The translations under genes and the position numbers were made by a program. From JAJYKC01 sp963823105 (lineage in GTDB: Bacteria > Acidobacteriota > Terriglobia > Bryobacterales > Bryobacteraceae), in assembly GCA_963823105.1 (NCBI GenBank), contig CAWGKC010000005.1:248001-312000 (forward strand): 64,000 nucleotides of DNA, in the 5' to 3' direction. The notes under the pieces are model-generated. The model was not told where the DNA came from. It ran no database searches and saw nothing but the letters and a program-made list of their open reading frames with translations. This document shows positions 16,010-24,925 of this stretch, piece after piece (position 1 is the stretch's first letter; the number at the start of each line of letters is the position of its first letter).

Positions 16010-19000
16010 CTACCGATTTGAGGCACGAAACCGCGGCGGCGCTGCTCGACCCGTTCGCCATCCGGACGTTCGGGCTGCTCACCAAATACTGGACCGTTGC
16101 CGAGAAGAACCACCTGACCGCCGGATATACGGGCTTGCTTCTTTGGAACCGGGTGATCTGGCTGACGGCTGGCGCGGCGATCTTCGCGTTCGCTTACGCG
16201 CGATTCCGTTTTGAGGAGAGGAGCGGCCGCCGGCGCAAGCGGAAAGACGCAGGAGCCGGGGAAGAGACGGCGCTTGCGGCGGCGCCGGCCGCGATAAGCC
16301 ACGCTCCGGAATTCGGATGGAGCGCGCACCTTTTACAGTTTCTGGGCGGGGTGAAGGTGGAATTCTTCGGGCTGGTGAAGTCCACATCGTTCATTGTAAT
16401 TACGCTCGCCGCGCTCTTAAACACCGTCCCCAGCCTGATTCTGAACGCGTCCGAGGGTTACGGAAACACTTCGCTGCCGGTCACGTACCGGTTGGTGGAG
16501 ATCATCGAGGGGACGCTCTATCTGTTTCTGGTGGCGATGGTGACCTATTATGCCGGCGTGTTGGTTTGGAAAGAGCGGGATGCGGGAATCGACGAAATTA
16601 CCGATGCGCTTCCACATCCCGACTGGCCGGTGTATTTGTCGAAACTCTGCGCATTGCTCGGTTCGATCTTCGTCATTCTCTTTTTGGCGATGACGGCCGG
16701 GGTGTTGACCCAGGTCTTCAGCGGGTATCATCGGTTTCAGTTTGGCTTGTGGGCCACCGAGATCCTATGGATGGATTTCTCGGGCTTCATATTCCTCGCG
16801 GCGCTCGCTTATTTTATACACGTCGTCTCGCCAAACAAGTATGTGGGTTATTTCGCTTTCATCGCCTTCATGATCGCCAACGCCTTCGCTTGGCGTCCAC
16901 TAAAAGTGGGGACGCGGCTGGTGCAGTTCGGATCGACGCCCGATGTCACTTATTCGGATTTCTTCGGTTTCGCGCCGTATTGGGAAAGTTGGACTTGGTT
17001 TACCTTGTATTGGACGGCCTTCTGCGGGTTACTGGCGGTGGGAAGCGTTCTGCTGTGGCAGCGTGGGCGGGAGAAGGCCTGGAAACACCGTCTGGCGGAG
17101 GCTCGATTGCGCTTCGACGGTCCGGTACGAACGGCGGCGTTTATCTTTAGCGCGGCGTTCGTAGGCATCGGAGGGTGGATTTACTACAACACCGAAATGG
17201 TGAACCACATTGTCACCGAGGACGATCGGGAACAGATCTCCATTGGCTACGAAAAAGCGTATAAGAAGTACGAGCATCTACCGCAGCCGCGGATCGTCGA
17301 CGTCAAATATTGGATCGATATTTACCCCGAGCGCCGGGAGGGCGAGATGCGGGGCGACCAGATAATCGAGAACGAGACCACTCAGCCGATTTCCCGGCTG
17401 GATCTAACTCTCGATCCGGATCTCAAGACGGAAGTAAGCATCGACGGCGCGCAGCTTGAGAAGGATGACAGACGGCTCCATTACCGGATCTATCGGCTCA
17501 ACCCTCCGATGCAGCCGGCCGAGAAGCGGCACATGCGATATACGGTGAAGAAAGCGACTCGCGGCTTCGAGAACACGGTGACGGAGCTGCAGATCGTTCA
17601 GAACGGAACGTTTTTCAACAATACGATCGCGCCGCAAATCGGCTATCAGCCGGGGTCGGAATTGGAAGACAAGAACACGCGGAAGAAGTATGGGTTGAAA
17701 GAGAAGGAGCGGATGCCGGCGCTGGAGCGGAACTGCACCGCGGATTGCCGGGACAATTATATTAGTAACAACTCGGACTGGGTGAATGTGGAGACGGTGA
17801 TTAGCACAACGCCCGATCAGATCGCGATCGCTCCGGGGTCGCTCATCCGGGAGTGGACGCAGAACGGCCGGCGGTACTATCAATACCGCCTAGATCATTT
17901 CGCGCTGAACTTTTATTCGTTTCTTTCGGCTCGCTACGAGGTGGCGCGCGAGGAATGGAAGGGAATCAAGATCGAAGTCTACTATCTCAAGGAACAGCCG
18001 TGGAACGTGCCGAAGATGCTGCAGTCGGTGCGGCGGTCGTTTGAATACTATACGCAGAACTTCGGACCGTATTCGAATAAAGAGGCGCGCATCATCGAGT
18101 TTCCGCGGATCGCCGGATTCGCCCAGGCGTTTCCGGGGACGATGCCTTATTCGGAGAGCATCGGGTTTATCGCCAATTTGAAGGACCCCGAGGACATCGA
18201 CATGGTGTTCTATGTGGTGGCGCACGAGATGGGGCATCAATGGTGGGCGCATCAGGTGATCGGCGCGAACATGCAGGGCGCCACGGTATTGTCGGAAACG
18301 TTGGCTCAATATTCGGCATTGATGGTGATGGAGAAGCAATACGGACGCGATACGATGCGCAAGTTTTTGAAGTACGAGATGGATAACTACTTGCGATCGC
18401 GCGGCCGGGAGTTACTGAATGAACGTCCACTTCTGAAGGTGGAAGCGAGCCAGGGATACATTCATTACCGCAAGGGAAGCGTGGTGATGTATTACCTGAA
18501 GGAGATGATCGGCGAGGACGGAGTGAACCGGGCCTTGCGTAAAGTGCTAGGTCAGTACGGCTATGCGCCTCCGCCGTATCCGGTATCCTACGCGCTTGTC
18601 GACGCGCTGCGCGAGCAGACACCGCCGCAATACCAATACCTGATGCGGGATCTGTTTTACGACATCACGCTGTTTTCGAATCGCACGATTTCGGCGGCGG
18701 CGAAGAAGCGCGGGGACGGCAAGTACGATGTGACGATCGAGGTAGACGCGGAGAAGTTTAAGGCCGACGAGAAGGGCAATGAGCGCCAGGTCCCAGTGGA
18801 GGATTGGATCGAGATCGGGGCGTTCGCCAAGCCCGCGCCGGGCAAGAAATACGGGAAGACGCTGTACCGCGAACGGATGCCGATGACCAGCGGGCCGCAC
18901 ACTTACCGTTTCACCGTCGACGAGTTGCCGGATAAAGCCGGCATCGATCCGTTCGCGCTGCTAATCGACAGAATCCCGGACGACAATGTGAAGGCCGTCG

Positions 19001-19014
19001 ATATCGGCGGTTAA
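15994..19014 (+). CDS. ABC permease / M1 aminopeptidase fusion, main part
   Basis: This continues the permease after the indel near 15994. More transmembrane helices follow, up to about 17190. Then comes a periplasmic region with an aminopeptidase N-like beta domain and a gluzincin catalytic domain. The zinc site is HEMGHQWW, with the third ligand Glu in VLSETLAQYSALM, at HExxH-18-E spacing. A C-terminal beta domain ends DNVKAVDIGG. The upstream ATPase is its energiser. Exporter and peptidase in one chain suggest trimming or secretion of peptides, but no substrate is known. No proper start codon context exists at this 5' end; the true start is 15425. Confidence 0.85.
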   Translation: MGQALTTDLRHETAAALLDPFAIRTFGLLTKYWTVAEKNHLTAGYTGLLLWNRVIWLTAGAAIFAFAYARFRFEERSGRRRKRKDAGAGEETALAAAPAAISHAPEFGWSAHLLQFLGGVKVEFFGLVKSTSFIVITLAALLNTVPSLILNASEGYGNTSLPVTYRLVEIIEGTLYLFLVAMVTYYAGVLVWKERDAGIDEITDALPHPDWPVYLSKLCALLGSIFVILFLAMTAGVLTQVFSGYHRFQFGLWATEILWMDFSGFIFLAALAYFIHVVSPNKYVGYFAFIAFMIANAFAWRPLKVGTRLVQFGSTPDVTYSDFFGFAPYWESWTWFTLYWTAFCGLLAVGSVLLWQRGREKAWKHRLAEARLRFDGPVRTAAFIFSAAFVGIGGWIYYNTEMVNHIVTEDDREQISIGYEKAYKKYEHLPQPRIVDVKYWIDIYPERREGEMRGDQIIENETTQPISRLDLTLDPDLKTEVSIDGAQLEKDDRRLHYRIYRLNPPMQPAEKRHMRYTVKKATRGFENTVTELQIVQNGTFFNNTIAPQIGYQPGSELEDKNTRKKYGLKEKERMPALERNCTADCRDNYISNNSDWVNVETVISTTPDQIAIAPGSLIREWTQNGRRYYQYRLDHFALNFYSFLSARYEVAREEWKGIKIEVYYLKEQPWNVPKMLQSVRRSFEYYTQNFGPYSNKEARIIEFPRIAGFAQAFPGTMPYSESIGFIANLKDPEDIDMVFYVVAHEMGHQWWAHQVIGANMQGATVLSETLAQYSALMVMEKQYGRDTMRKFLKYEMDNYLRSRGRELLNERPLLKVEASQGYIHYRKGSVVMYYLKEMIGEDGVNRALRKVLGQYGYAPPPYPVSYALVDALREQTPPQYQYLMRDLFYDITLFSNRTISAAAKKRGDGKYDVTIEVDAEKFKADEKGNERQVPVEDWIEIGAFAKPAPGKKYGKTLYRERMPMTSGPHTYRFTVDELPDKAGIDPFALLIDRIPDDNVKAVDIGG

Positions 19015-19664
19015 TGGAGTTGCTTGAGCGCGACTTCCTTGAAAAAGACGATGTCGTTGTCGCTGTGGTTCTGAAGGCCGAACCAGCCTTCGGCGGGCCG
19101 CGGTCCGCGGATGGGTTCGAAGCTGAGTTTTTGGGGGGGCACGGGTTGGCCTTCGGTGTAGTCGGTGACCTTGACGCCGTTCACCGTGACGATGGTGCGG
19201 AGGCCGTCGAGCGTGATGTCCATCGTGTTCCACTGCGGGCCGGGTTTGCCGGGTTTGGCGAGCGGCTTGGTGAGCGAGTAGAGCGTGCCGGTGACGTGGT
19301 ATTCGTCCTCGTTCCCCCTCTCGGGGTGGTTGTCGATCTGGACTTCATAGCCGTAGTTGACGGGCATCCAGGCTTCGCGCGGTTCGACGGGGATGCGGAC
19401 GTAGACGCCGGAATTATCGTTTTCGTCGCGCATCTTGTACACGACGTGAATCGTGCAATTGCCGACTTTCCCGCCGGTCCAGTAGAGCAGACCCATGCCG
19501 CCGTGCGTGCGGATCAGTCCGTTCTCCACCGTCATGGAGCCTTTGTCGACATGCTTCCAGCCGGTGAGGTCTTTGCCGTTGAAGAGCTGTTTTGAGCCAT
19601 CGCCTCCGGCGGCGAGGAGGGAAGAAGCGAGCAGCGAGGCGAGGAGTGCGATTCGAGTTTTCAT
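19011..19664 (-). CDS. Secreted DUF1080 (3-keto-disaccharide hydrolase domain) protein
   Basis: The 217-residue protein has a signal peptide (MKTRIALLASLLASSLLAA) and one DUF1080 concanavalin-like beta sandwich: LFNGKDLTGWKHVDKGSMTVENG at the start, YEVQIDNHPERGNEDEYHVTGTLY in the middle, and PAEGWFGLQNHSDNDIVFF at the end. Family members act on 3-keto-glycosides or other glycans. It converges with the M1 gene (4-bp overlap of stops). Catalytic residues cannot be assigned from sequence alone. Confidence 0.88.
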   Translation of the reverse strand: MKTRIALLASLLASSLLAAGGDGSKQLFNGKDLTGWKHVDKGSMTVENGLIRTHGGMGLLYWTGGKVGNCTIHVVYKMRDENDNSGVYVRIPVEPREAWMPVNYGYEVQIDNHPERGNEDEYHVTGTLYSLTKPLAKPGKPGPQWNTMDITLDGLRTIVTVNGVKVTDYTEGQPVPPQKLSFEPIRGPRPAEGWFGLQNHSDNDIVFFKEVALKQLH

Positions 19665-19703
19665 ACAGCAGCTATTAAATCACGCGGAGGGCCTGGAGAA
19701 ATT

Positions 19704-20519
19704 CTAGCGCCGCGTCAGGTTGCGGATGCCGCGGTCCGCGCAGCCCCGCGTTAGACTGTTCGCGGGCGCCGAGCGCGCCAGTTCCTCTAACGCGGGCAGG
19801 TCTTTGGCTGTGCCGCCCTTCTCCAGCGCCTCGCACAGACCGATCGGGGTCCCCGCCTCCGGGTAACCGCGAATCTCGCGGAGGAGTTTCTCGAAATATT
19901 CCGGGCGGCCGGCGCGCACGAGGATCTCGAGCCGCAACACGGCAGCGTCGTGTTCGAGAGGCCCGGTAAACGAAGCAACCGCGTCCGTGCCCGCCTCGCT
20001 GAGATAGCCGAAGTCGTCGAGCAGGCGGAGCGCGGTTTCGGCGCGCGAGCCGCCGGCGGATAAGAACGAGGCGGCGTCCGTCGCTAGCTCCTCGAGCGGG
20101 GTCAGTCCGGGTGCCCGTTGCAAGGGCCGGCCAGGAAAAGACCGCGACCCGAAGGCGGAATTCGCGAGTGCGTATGGCTCTCCGGAGCCGCGCGAAATCA
20201 GGAAAAGAAGGACGGGATCCTTGCCGCAACCCGGGGCGCCTTCGGCGGGATCGGGGACGGGGTAGAAGACTCGGAAGGACGGGGGTACTTTCGCGCCTTT
20301 GTATATCTTGATTGTCGTGTAAGTCGCGATGTAATCGAGCGGGACGAGATGACCATCGCGCTCAACCGGCGCGCTTGGGTCTTTCCGCTCGACGGAAACA
20401 CAACTTGCGACAACGACCGCGCCGGATTCCGCGAACATAGGCTCGATCGGGGTGTAGACGGCCACGCCGCCCTGGACTCCCGAGGCCGCGAGCAGTAGCA
20501 GAATCGGTGGACGGATCAT
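19704..20519 (-). CDS. Secreted hypothetical protein
   Basis: The 271-residue protein has a signal peptide (MIRPPILLLLAASGVQGG). An N-terminal beta-rich domain follows (VVVASCVSVERKD, LDYIATYTTIKIYKGAKVP), then GCGKDPVLLFLISRG, which resembles domains that score copper or tissue-inhibitor-like OB folds. A helical HEAT-like C-terminal half follows (RLLDDFGYL, AAVLRLEILVRAGRPEYFEKLL). The start at 20519 is chosen from the signal peptide; the frame is open further upstream. I do not recognise a named family. Confidence 0.6.
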   Translation of the reverse strand: MIRPPILLLLAASGVQGGVAVYTPIEPMFAESGAVVVASCVSVERKDPSAPVERDGHLVPLDYIATYTTIKIYKGAKVPPSFRVFYPVPDPAEGAPGCGKDPVLLFLISRGSGEPYALANSAFGSRSFPGRPLQRAPGLTPLEELATDAASFLSAGGSRAETALRLLDDFGYLSEAGTDAVASFTGPLEHDAAVLRLEILVRAGRPEYFEKLLREIRGYPEAGTPIGLCEALEKGGTAKDLPALEELARSAPANSLTRGCADRGIRNLTRR

Positions 20520-20524
20520 ACCGG

Positions 20525-20878
20525 CTACGTGTTGCCGAGTTGCAGAAAAACGATGCCGACGAAAATCAGGCCGAGGCCCGCGAACTTGAGACGCGTCAGC
20601 GGTTCGTGAAAGAATACCTTGGCCAGATAAAGCGTCCAGACGTAGCCGAGCGAAACCATGGGGTAGAGGATGGTCAATTCTCCGCGGCGGATTCCCATCA
20701 CGAAGAACAGCGAGGAGAGCAAGTACGCGGCGATGCCGGCGAGGATGTACCAGTTGGTCAAAACATTCTTCCAACCGCCGCCGAGTTTGTTAGCTCCGAA
20801 CTTCAAGAACACGGCGCCGAAAGATCCGATGAAAGAACCGATGAGAACGAGAGCCATCGAGGAAACGGGCGTTTTCAT
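20525..20878 (-). CDS. Half-size EamA/SMR-type membrane transporter, subunit 2
   Basis: The 117-residue protein has four hydrophobic helices, the length of one EamA/SMR unit (ALVLIGSFIGSFGAVFLKFGAN, then YLLSSLFFVMGIRRGELTILYPMVSLGYVW, then FAGLGLIFVGIVFLQLG). The phrase RRGELTILYP is typical. It overlaps the preceding gene by ATGA. The pair probably works as a dimer, as in ArnE/ArnF or paired SMR exporters. The substrate (lipid-linked sugar, polyamine or drug) is unknown. Confidence 0.8.
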   Translation of the reverse strand: MKTPVSSMALVLIGSFIGSFGAVFLKFGANKLGGGWKNVLTNWYILAGIAAYLLSSLFFVMGIRRGELTILYPMVSLGYVWTLYLAKVFFHEPLTRLKFAGLGLIFVGIVFLQLGNT

Positions 20879-21288
20879 TTTTTGCCTTTTCCGCCGAGAA
20901 CGGCGACTCCGAAGACGATGAAGCCGACGCCAATCGATTTGTAGAGGTTCATCGGTTCGTGGAGGACGGCCACCGAGAGCAGGCAGACCCAGACATAAGT
21001 GAGCGCGATTACCGGATAAAGCTGGGAAAGCTCGCCGTGGCGCAGAGCCAACACCAACAGCACCATGCTGACGCCATAGAGGCAATAGCCGGCGAAAAGC
21101 GGCAGGTTAGTGACCATGCCGATGAGGGAATCGAGAAGGCCTTTGTGGGTGATGGTGTTAGCGCCGGTCTTGATCAGCATTTGGGCGATGGCGCCAATCA
21201 CCGTGCAACAGAAGACGAGGACGATCGATTTCCACGACCGCGTGGTGGTGGCCGTCAGCGGCGGGGTGGACACACCAATGGAACTCAA
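20875..21288 (-). CDS. Half-size EamA/SMR-type membrane transporter, subunit 1
   Basis: The 137-residue protein has four membrane helices (SIVLVFCCTVIGAIAQMLIK, LYGVSMVLLVLALRHGELSQLYP, VWVCLLSVAVLHEP, VGFIVFGVAVLGG). I place the start at a TTG at 21288, because AAGGAG lies exactly 6 nt before it on the sense strand and no in-frame ATG fits. It is translationally coupled to the second subunit. The shared phrase HGELSQLYP / RGELTILYP shows the two are paralogues. Confidence 0.78.
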   Translation of the reverse strand: MSSIGVSTPPLTATTTRSWKSIVLVFCCTVIGAIAQMLIKTGANTITHKGLLDSLIGMVTNLPLFAGYCLYGVSMVLLVLALRHGELSQLYPVIALTYVWVCLLSVAVLHEPMNLYKSIGVGFIVFGVAVLGGKGKK

Positions 21289-21352
21289 ATGATTCTCCTT
21301 GGGGAATTTCCATGATAGCAGGAGCGCCGGCGGGGACGGCGCGGGAAACACG

Positions 21353-21703
21353 ATGGAAACGGGGGAGTCTAACAAGATACAGGAGAAGAAAAAATTGAAA
21401 CATACACATCCAATCGTTTATTTTTGTCTGGGCGTGGGGGCCGGAATCGCGGCGGGTTTGCTGTGGGCGCCGGAGTCGGGAGAAGACACGCGGAAACGGA
21501 TCCAATCGAAGGCGCGCGAGGGCGGCAAGACGGTCCAGAGGGCCGCGCTGAATGTCCGGGACTCGTTGCAGGATGCGGTGGACCGGGGAGCGAAGACCGT
21601 CGAGAGGGGCCTCGATCAGGCCGAAGCGGCCGTTGCGGCAGGGCACAAAGCGGCCACCTCGGCGATCCATTCGGCGGCAAAGGCCGTTAGCCAAGCGATG
21701 TAA
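21353..21703 (+). CDS. YtxH-like protein
   Basis: The 116-residue protein has one transmembrane segment (about 20-36, IVYFCLGVGAGIAAGLLWAP) followed by ESGEDTRKRI, the hallmark of YtxH/gas-vesicle-like proteins. A long amphipathic alanine/lysine-rich helix follows, with repeated AVxRGAKTVERGLDQAEAA-like units. YtxH proteins are small envelope or stress-associated proteins of unknown mechanism. The ATG at 21353 is preferred over 21299, because the longer form adds a low-complexity leader. Divergent from the transporter pair. Confidence 0.75.
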   Translation: METGESNKIQEKKKLKHTHPIVYFCLGVGAGIAAGLLWAPESGEDTRKRIQSKAREGGKTVQRAALNVRDSLQDAVDRGAKTVERGLDQAEAAVAAGHKAATSAIHSAAKAVSQAM

Positions 21704-21736
21704 ATTGGATCGGCCGCCTGGATTATCCTTGTACGC

Positions 21737-24700
21737 ATGATCTATCGGCGGCCGCTTTCCTCGTTGGCATGGCTATGTCTAGTCGCGACGGCTCTATGGG
21801 CGGAAGGAATCGCGCCCAAACCTTCGCTCGGTGAGCCGGCGATTTCGCCGGATGGCTCCGAAATCGCTTTCGTCTCCGGCGGAGACATATGGACCGTTCC
21901 CGCGCGCGGGGGCGAGGCGCGTCTGCTTGTCGCGCATCCGGCGACGGAATCCCGTCCGCTCTATTCGCCCGATGGAAGGATGCTCGCGTTCGGTTCCACG
22001 CGAACGGGCAACGGCGATATTTACGTTTTAACATTCGCTACGGGTGAATTGACGCGGTTGACCTGGAGCGACGCGGCCGAGCAGCCCGATGGATGGTCGC
22101 CCGACGGGAAGTGGATCTACTTCACGTCTTCGGCCAACGATATCGGCCATCTCAACGACATCTTTCGCGTGAGCGTGGAGGGCGGAACGCCGCTGGAGGT
22201 GAGCCGCGAGCGGTATCTGAACGAATTCGAGAGCGCGCCGTCGCCGGATGGGGATGCGATCGCGCTGGTGGCGCGCGGCATCAGTTCCTCGCAGTGGTGG
22301 CGCAATGGACATAGCCACATCGACGAGACGGAGATTTGGGTGAAGCCGGTGAGCGAGAGCGGAGGGTACCGTCGAGTGATCGGAGGGCCATCGAAGCAGG
22401 CGTGGCCGATGTGGGGCGGTGACGGGAAGACGCTGTTTTATATGTCGGATCGCGGCGGTACTGAGAACGTTTGGTCGCAGCCGGCGGTTGCGGGCGGAGC
22501 GGCGCGGCAATTGACTCATTTCACCGAAGGGCGCGTGCTGTGGCCGTCGATCGGCCATCAAGGGAAGGAGATCGTTTTCGAGCGCGGCTTCGCCATTTGG
22601 AAAATGGACACGAAGACGGGCAAGGCGGCGCCGGTGGAGATTCGCTTGCGAGGCGCGCCGGCGGGGCCTACGGTGAAGCACGAGGCGATTCCGGAGTTCA
22701 CCGGTCTGACGGTTTCACCCGATGGCAAGAAGCTGGCCATCGTGGCGCATGGCGAGGTGTTTGCCGCTTCGGCGAAAGACGGAGGCGTGGCGCAAAGGGT
22801 GACGCATACCGCGGCGGAGGAGAGCGGGATTCGTTGGTCGCGCGGCAGCAAACGCATCGTGTACGTCTCCGAGCGCAACGGGCACAGACAGCTTTTCGAA
22901 TACGACTTCGCCAAGGATTCAGAGCGGCAATTGACGAACACCAGCGCCGAGGACGAGGTCCCCGAGTACTCGCCGGATGGCAAGATGCTGTCGTTCGTGC
23001 GCAACGAAAAAGAGGTTCACGTTCTCACGATCGACGGACTGGCGGACCGGGTGGTGGCGACGGATATGTTGTGGGATCCGGCCACGGCGTGGTCGCCGGA
23101 CAGTCAGTGGGTGGCCTTCGCCAGTTATGGCGCGAAGTCCTTCCGCAACGTGAACGTGGTGGCGGCGGCGGGCGGAGAGGTGCATCCCGTGAGCTTCCTC
23201 GCCAACGGCGAAACCGCCTCGCGCATCGCCTGGGCGCCGGACGGCAAGTATCTTCTGTTTGAAACGGCGCAGCGTAGCGAGACACCGCAGATGGCCCGCG
23301 TGGACTTGCTGCCGCGCGTACCGAGATATCGCGAAGACGAGTTTAAGAAGCTTTTCGAGCCGGAGAAAACCGCGCCGGAGAAGACGGGCTCAAGCGAAAC
23401 AGCGGAAGCCAAACCCAAGGAAGCCGCCCCGGAAAAGACGCAACCGGTGAAGATCGTCTTCGACGGGATCGACCGGCGGTTGACGCTGTTGCCGATTGGC
23501 CTGGATGTGCAGGCGCCGGAGATCAGCCCGGACGGAAAGACGCTGCTATTTGCCGCCAGCGCCGCCGGGCAACGGAATCTCTATACTTACTCGCTCGACG
23601 AGCTTGCCAAGGAACCGGCGGTTGCTCGGCAGTTGACCTCGACGGCGGGAAATAAATCCGACTACCAGTTTTCGCCCGACTCGAAGGAAGTCTTTTTTCT
23701 GGACAAGGGGCACGTGGTGACGATTCCGCTCGAAAGCCGCGTGGCGAAGCCGGTTGCGGTGACGGCCGAGATGGATGTGGACTTCGACCAGGACAAGGAA
23801 GTGGCTTTTGCGGAGGCGTGGAGCGTATTGAACCGGCGGTTCTACGATTCGTCGTTCAATGGGCACGATTGGGCCGAGCTGCGAGACCAATACGCGCCAT
23901 ACGTCGCCGGGAGCCGCAATCAGGACGAGATGCGGCGCGTGATTGGGTTGATGATCGGAGATTTGAACTCGTCGCATTCGGGCATCGGCGGGCCACCGGC
24001 GAATCCCGGCGCGCCAGTGGGAAGGCTCGGGCTGCGCTTCGAGCGCGAGCCGTACGAGGCGGGCAAGGGTCTGGTGATTCGCGAGGTGATCGAGCTTGGG
24101 CCCGCGGCGATCGAAGGGACGATCAAGCCTGGGGAGACGCTGCTCGCGGTGAACGGGGCGGCGGTGGGTCCCCATATAAATCTCGATCGCTTGTTGGAGA
24201 ACGAAGTGGACCGGCGAGTGGTGCTGGAGGTTGGCTCGGCGGGCGATGCGGCGAAGAAGCGCGACGTTGTGGTACGGCCCATCGCAGCCACCGCGGAGAC
24301 GGGCCTGCTTTACCGGCAATGGGTAAACGCCAATCGCGCTTACGTGGATAAAATCAGCGGCGGGAAGCTGGGCTATATTCATTTGCCAGACATGGGCCAG
24401 CAATCGCTGCAGCAGCTCTATGTCGATCTCGACGCGCGCAACGAGAACAAGCAGGGCGTCGTGGTCGATATTCGCAATAACAACGGCGGCTTCATTAACG
24501 GCTATGCAATCGACGTATTCGCGCGGAAGAATTATCTGATCATGACGCCGCGCGGATTGCCCGCCGCACCCGCCCGGCCGTTTCTGGGCCAGCGCGCGCT
24601 CGGCCTTCCCACCGTTCTGATCACGAACGAATCGTCGTTGTCGGACGCGGAGGATTTCACCGAGGGCTATCGCGCATTGAAGCTAGGCAAGGTGGTCGGC

Positions 24701-24922
24701 GAGCCGACGGCGGGGTGGATTATCTATACGAGCGGGCAGCGGCTGATCGACGGCTCCGTGGTGCGCGAGCCGGAGATTCGCGTGCAGGACTTGAGCGGGC
24801 AGACGATGGAGATGCATCCGCGCCCGGTGGACGTGGAAGTGCAGCGGATGCTGGGCGATTCCGATGAGGGCCGCGATGCGCAACTCGACCGCGCCGTTCG
24901 CGTTCTGCTGGACGGCAAGTGA
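21737..24922 (+). CDS. Tricorn-type protease (S41 family)
   Basis: The 1061-residue exported protein has a signal peptide (LSSLAWLCLVATALWAEG). A double beta-propeller of PD40/TolB-like repeats follows (many copies of SPDG, residues about 25-680), then a PDZ-like domain (about 760-850) and a C-terminal S41 peptidase domain. The catalytic serine is in ITNESSLSDAEDF, and GYIHLPDMG and VVDIRNNNGG are the usual S41 phrases. It should degrade peptides in the periplasm. There is a low-complexity Glu/Lys/Pro linker near residues 540-575. Length fits tricorn homologues. It stands alone between YtxH and TonB receptor 1. Confidence 0.9.
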   Translation: MIYRRPLSSLAWLCLVATALWAEGIAPKPSLGEPAISPDGSEIAFVSGGDIWTVPARGGEARLLVAHPATESRPLYSPDGRMLAFGSTRTGNGDIYVLTFATGELTRLTWSDAAEQPDGWSPDGKWIYFTSSANDIGHLNDIFRVSVEGGTPLEVSRERYLNEFESAPSPDGDAIALVARGISSSQWWRNGHSHIDETEIWVKPVSESGGYRRVIGGPSKQAWPMWGGDGKTLFYMSDRGGTENVWSQPAVAGGAARQLTHFTEGRVLWPSIGHQGKEIVFERGFAIWKMDTKTGKAAPVEIRLRGAPAGPTVKHEAIPEFTGLTVSPDGKKLAIVAHGEVFAASAKDGGVAQRVTHTAAEESGIRWSRGSKRIVYVSERNGHRQLFEYDFAKDSERQLTNTSAEDEVPEYSPDGKMLSFVRNEKEVHVLTIDGLADRVVATDMLWDPATAWSPDSQWVAFASYGAKSFRNVNVVAAAGGEVHPVSFLANGETASRIAWAPDGKYLLFETAQRSETPQMARVDLLPRVPRYREDEFKKLFEPEKTAPEKTGSSETAEAKPKEAAPEKTQPVKIVFDGIDRRLTLLPIGLDVQAPEISPDGKTLLFAASAAGQRNLYTYSLDELAKEPAVARQLTSTAGNKSDYQFSPDSKEVFFLDKGHVVTIPLESRVAKPVAVTAEMDVDFDQDKEVAFAEAWSVLNRRFYDSSFNGHDWAELRDQYAPYVAGSRNQDEMRRVIGLMIGDLNSSHSGIGGPPANPGAPVGRLGLRFEREPYEAGKGLVIREVIELGPAAIEGTIKPGETLLAVNGAAVGPHINLDRLLENEVDRRVVLEVGSAGDAAKKRDVVVRPIAATAETGLLYRQWVNANRAYVDKISGGKLGYIHLPDMGQQSLQQLYVDLDARNENKQGVVVDIRNNNGGFINGYAIDVFARKNYLIMTPRGLPAAPARPFLGQRALGLPTVLITNESSLSDAEDFTEGYRALKLGKVVGEPTAGWIIYTSGQRLIDGSVVREPEIRVQDLSGQTMEMHPRPVDVEVQRMLGDSDEGRDAQLDRAVRVLLDGK

Positions 24923-24925
24923 CGA

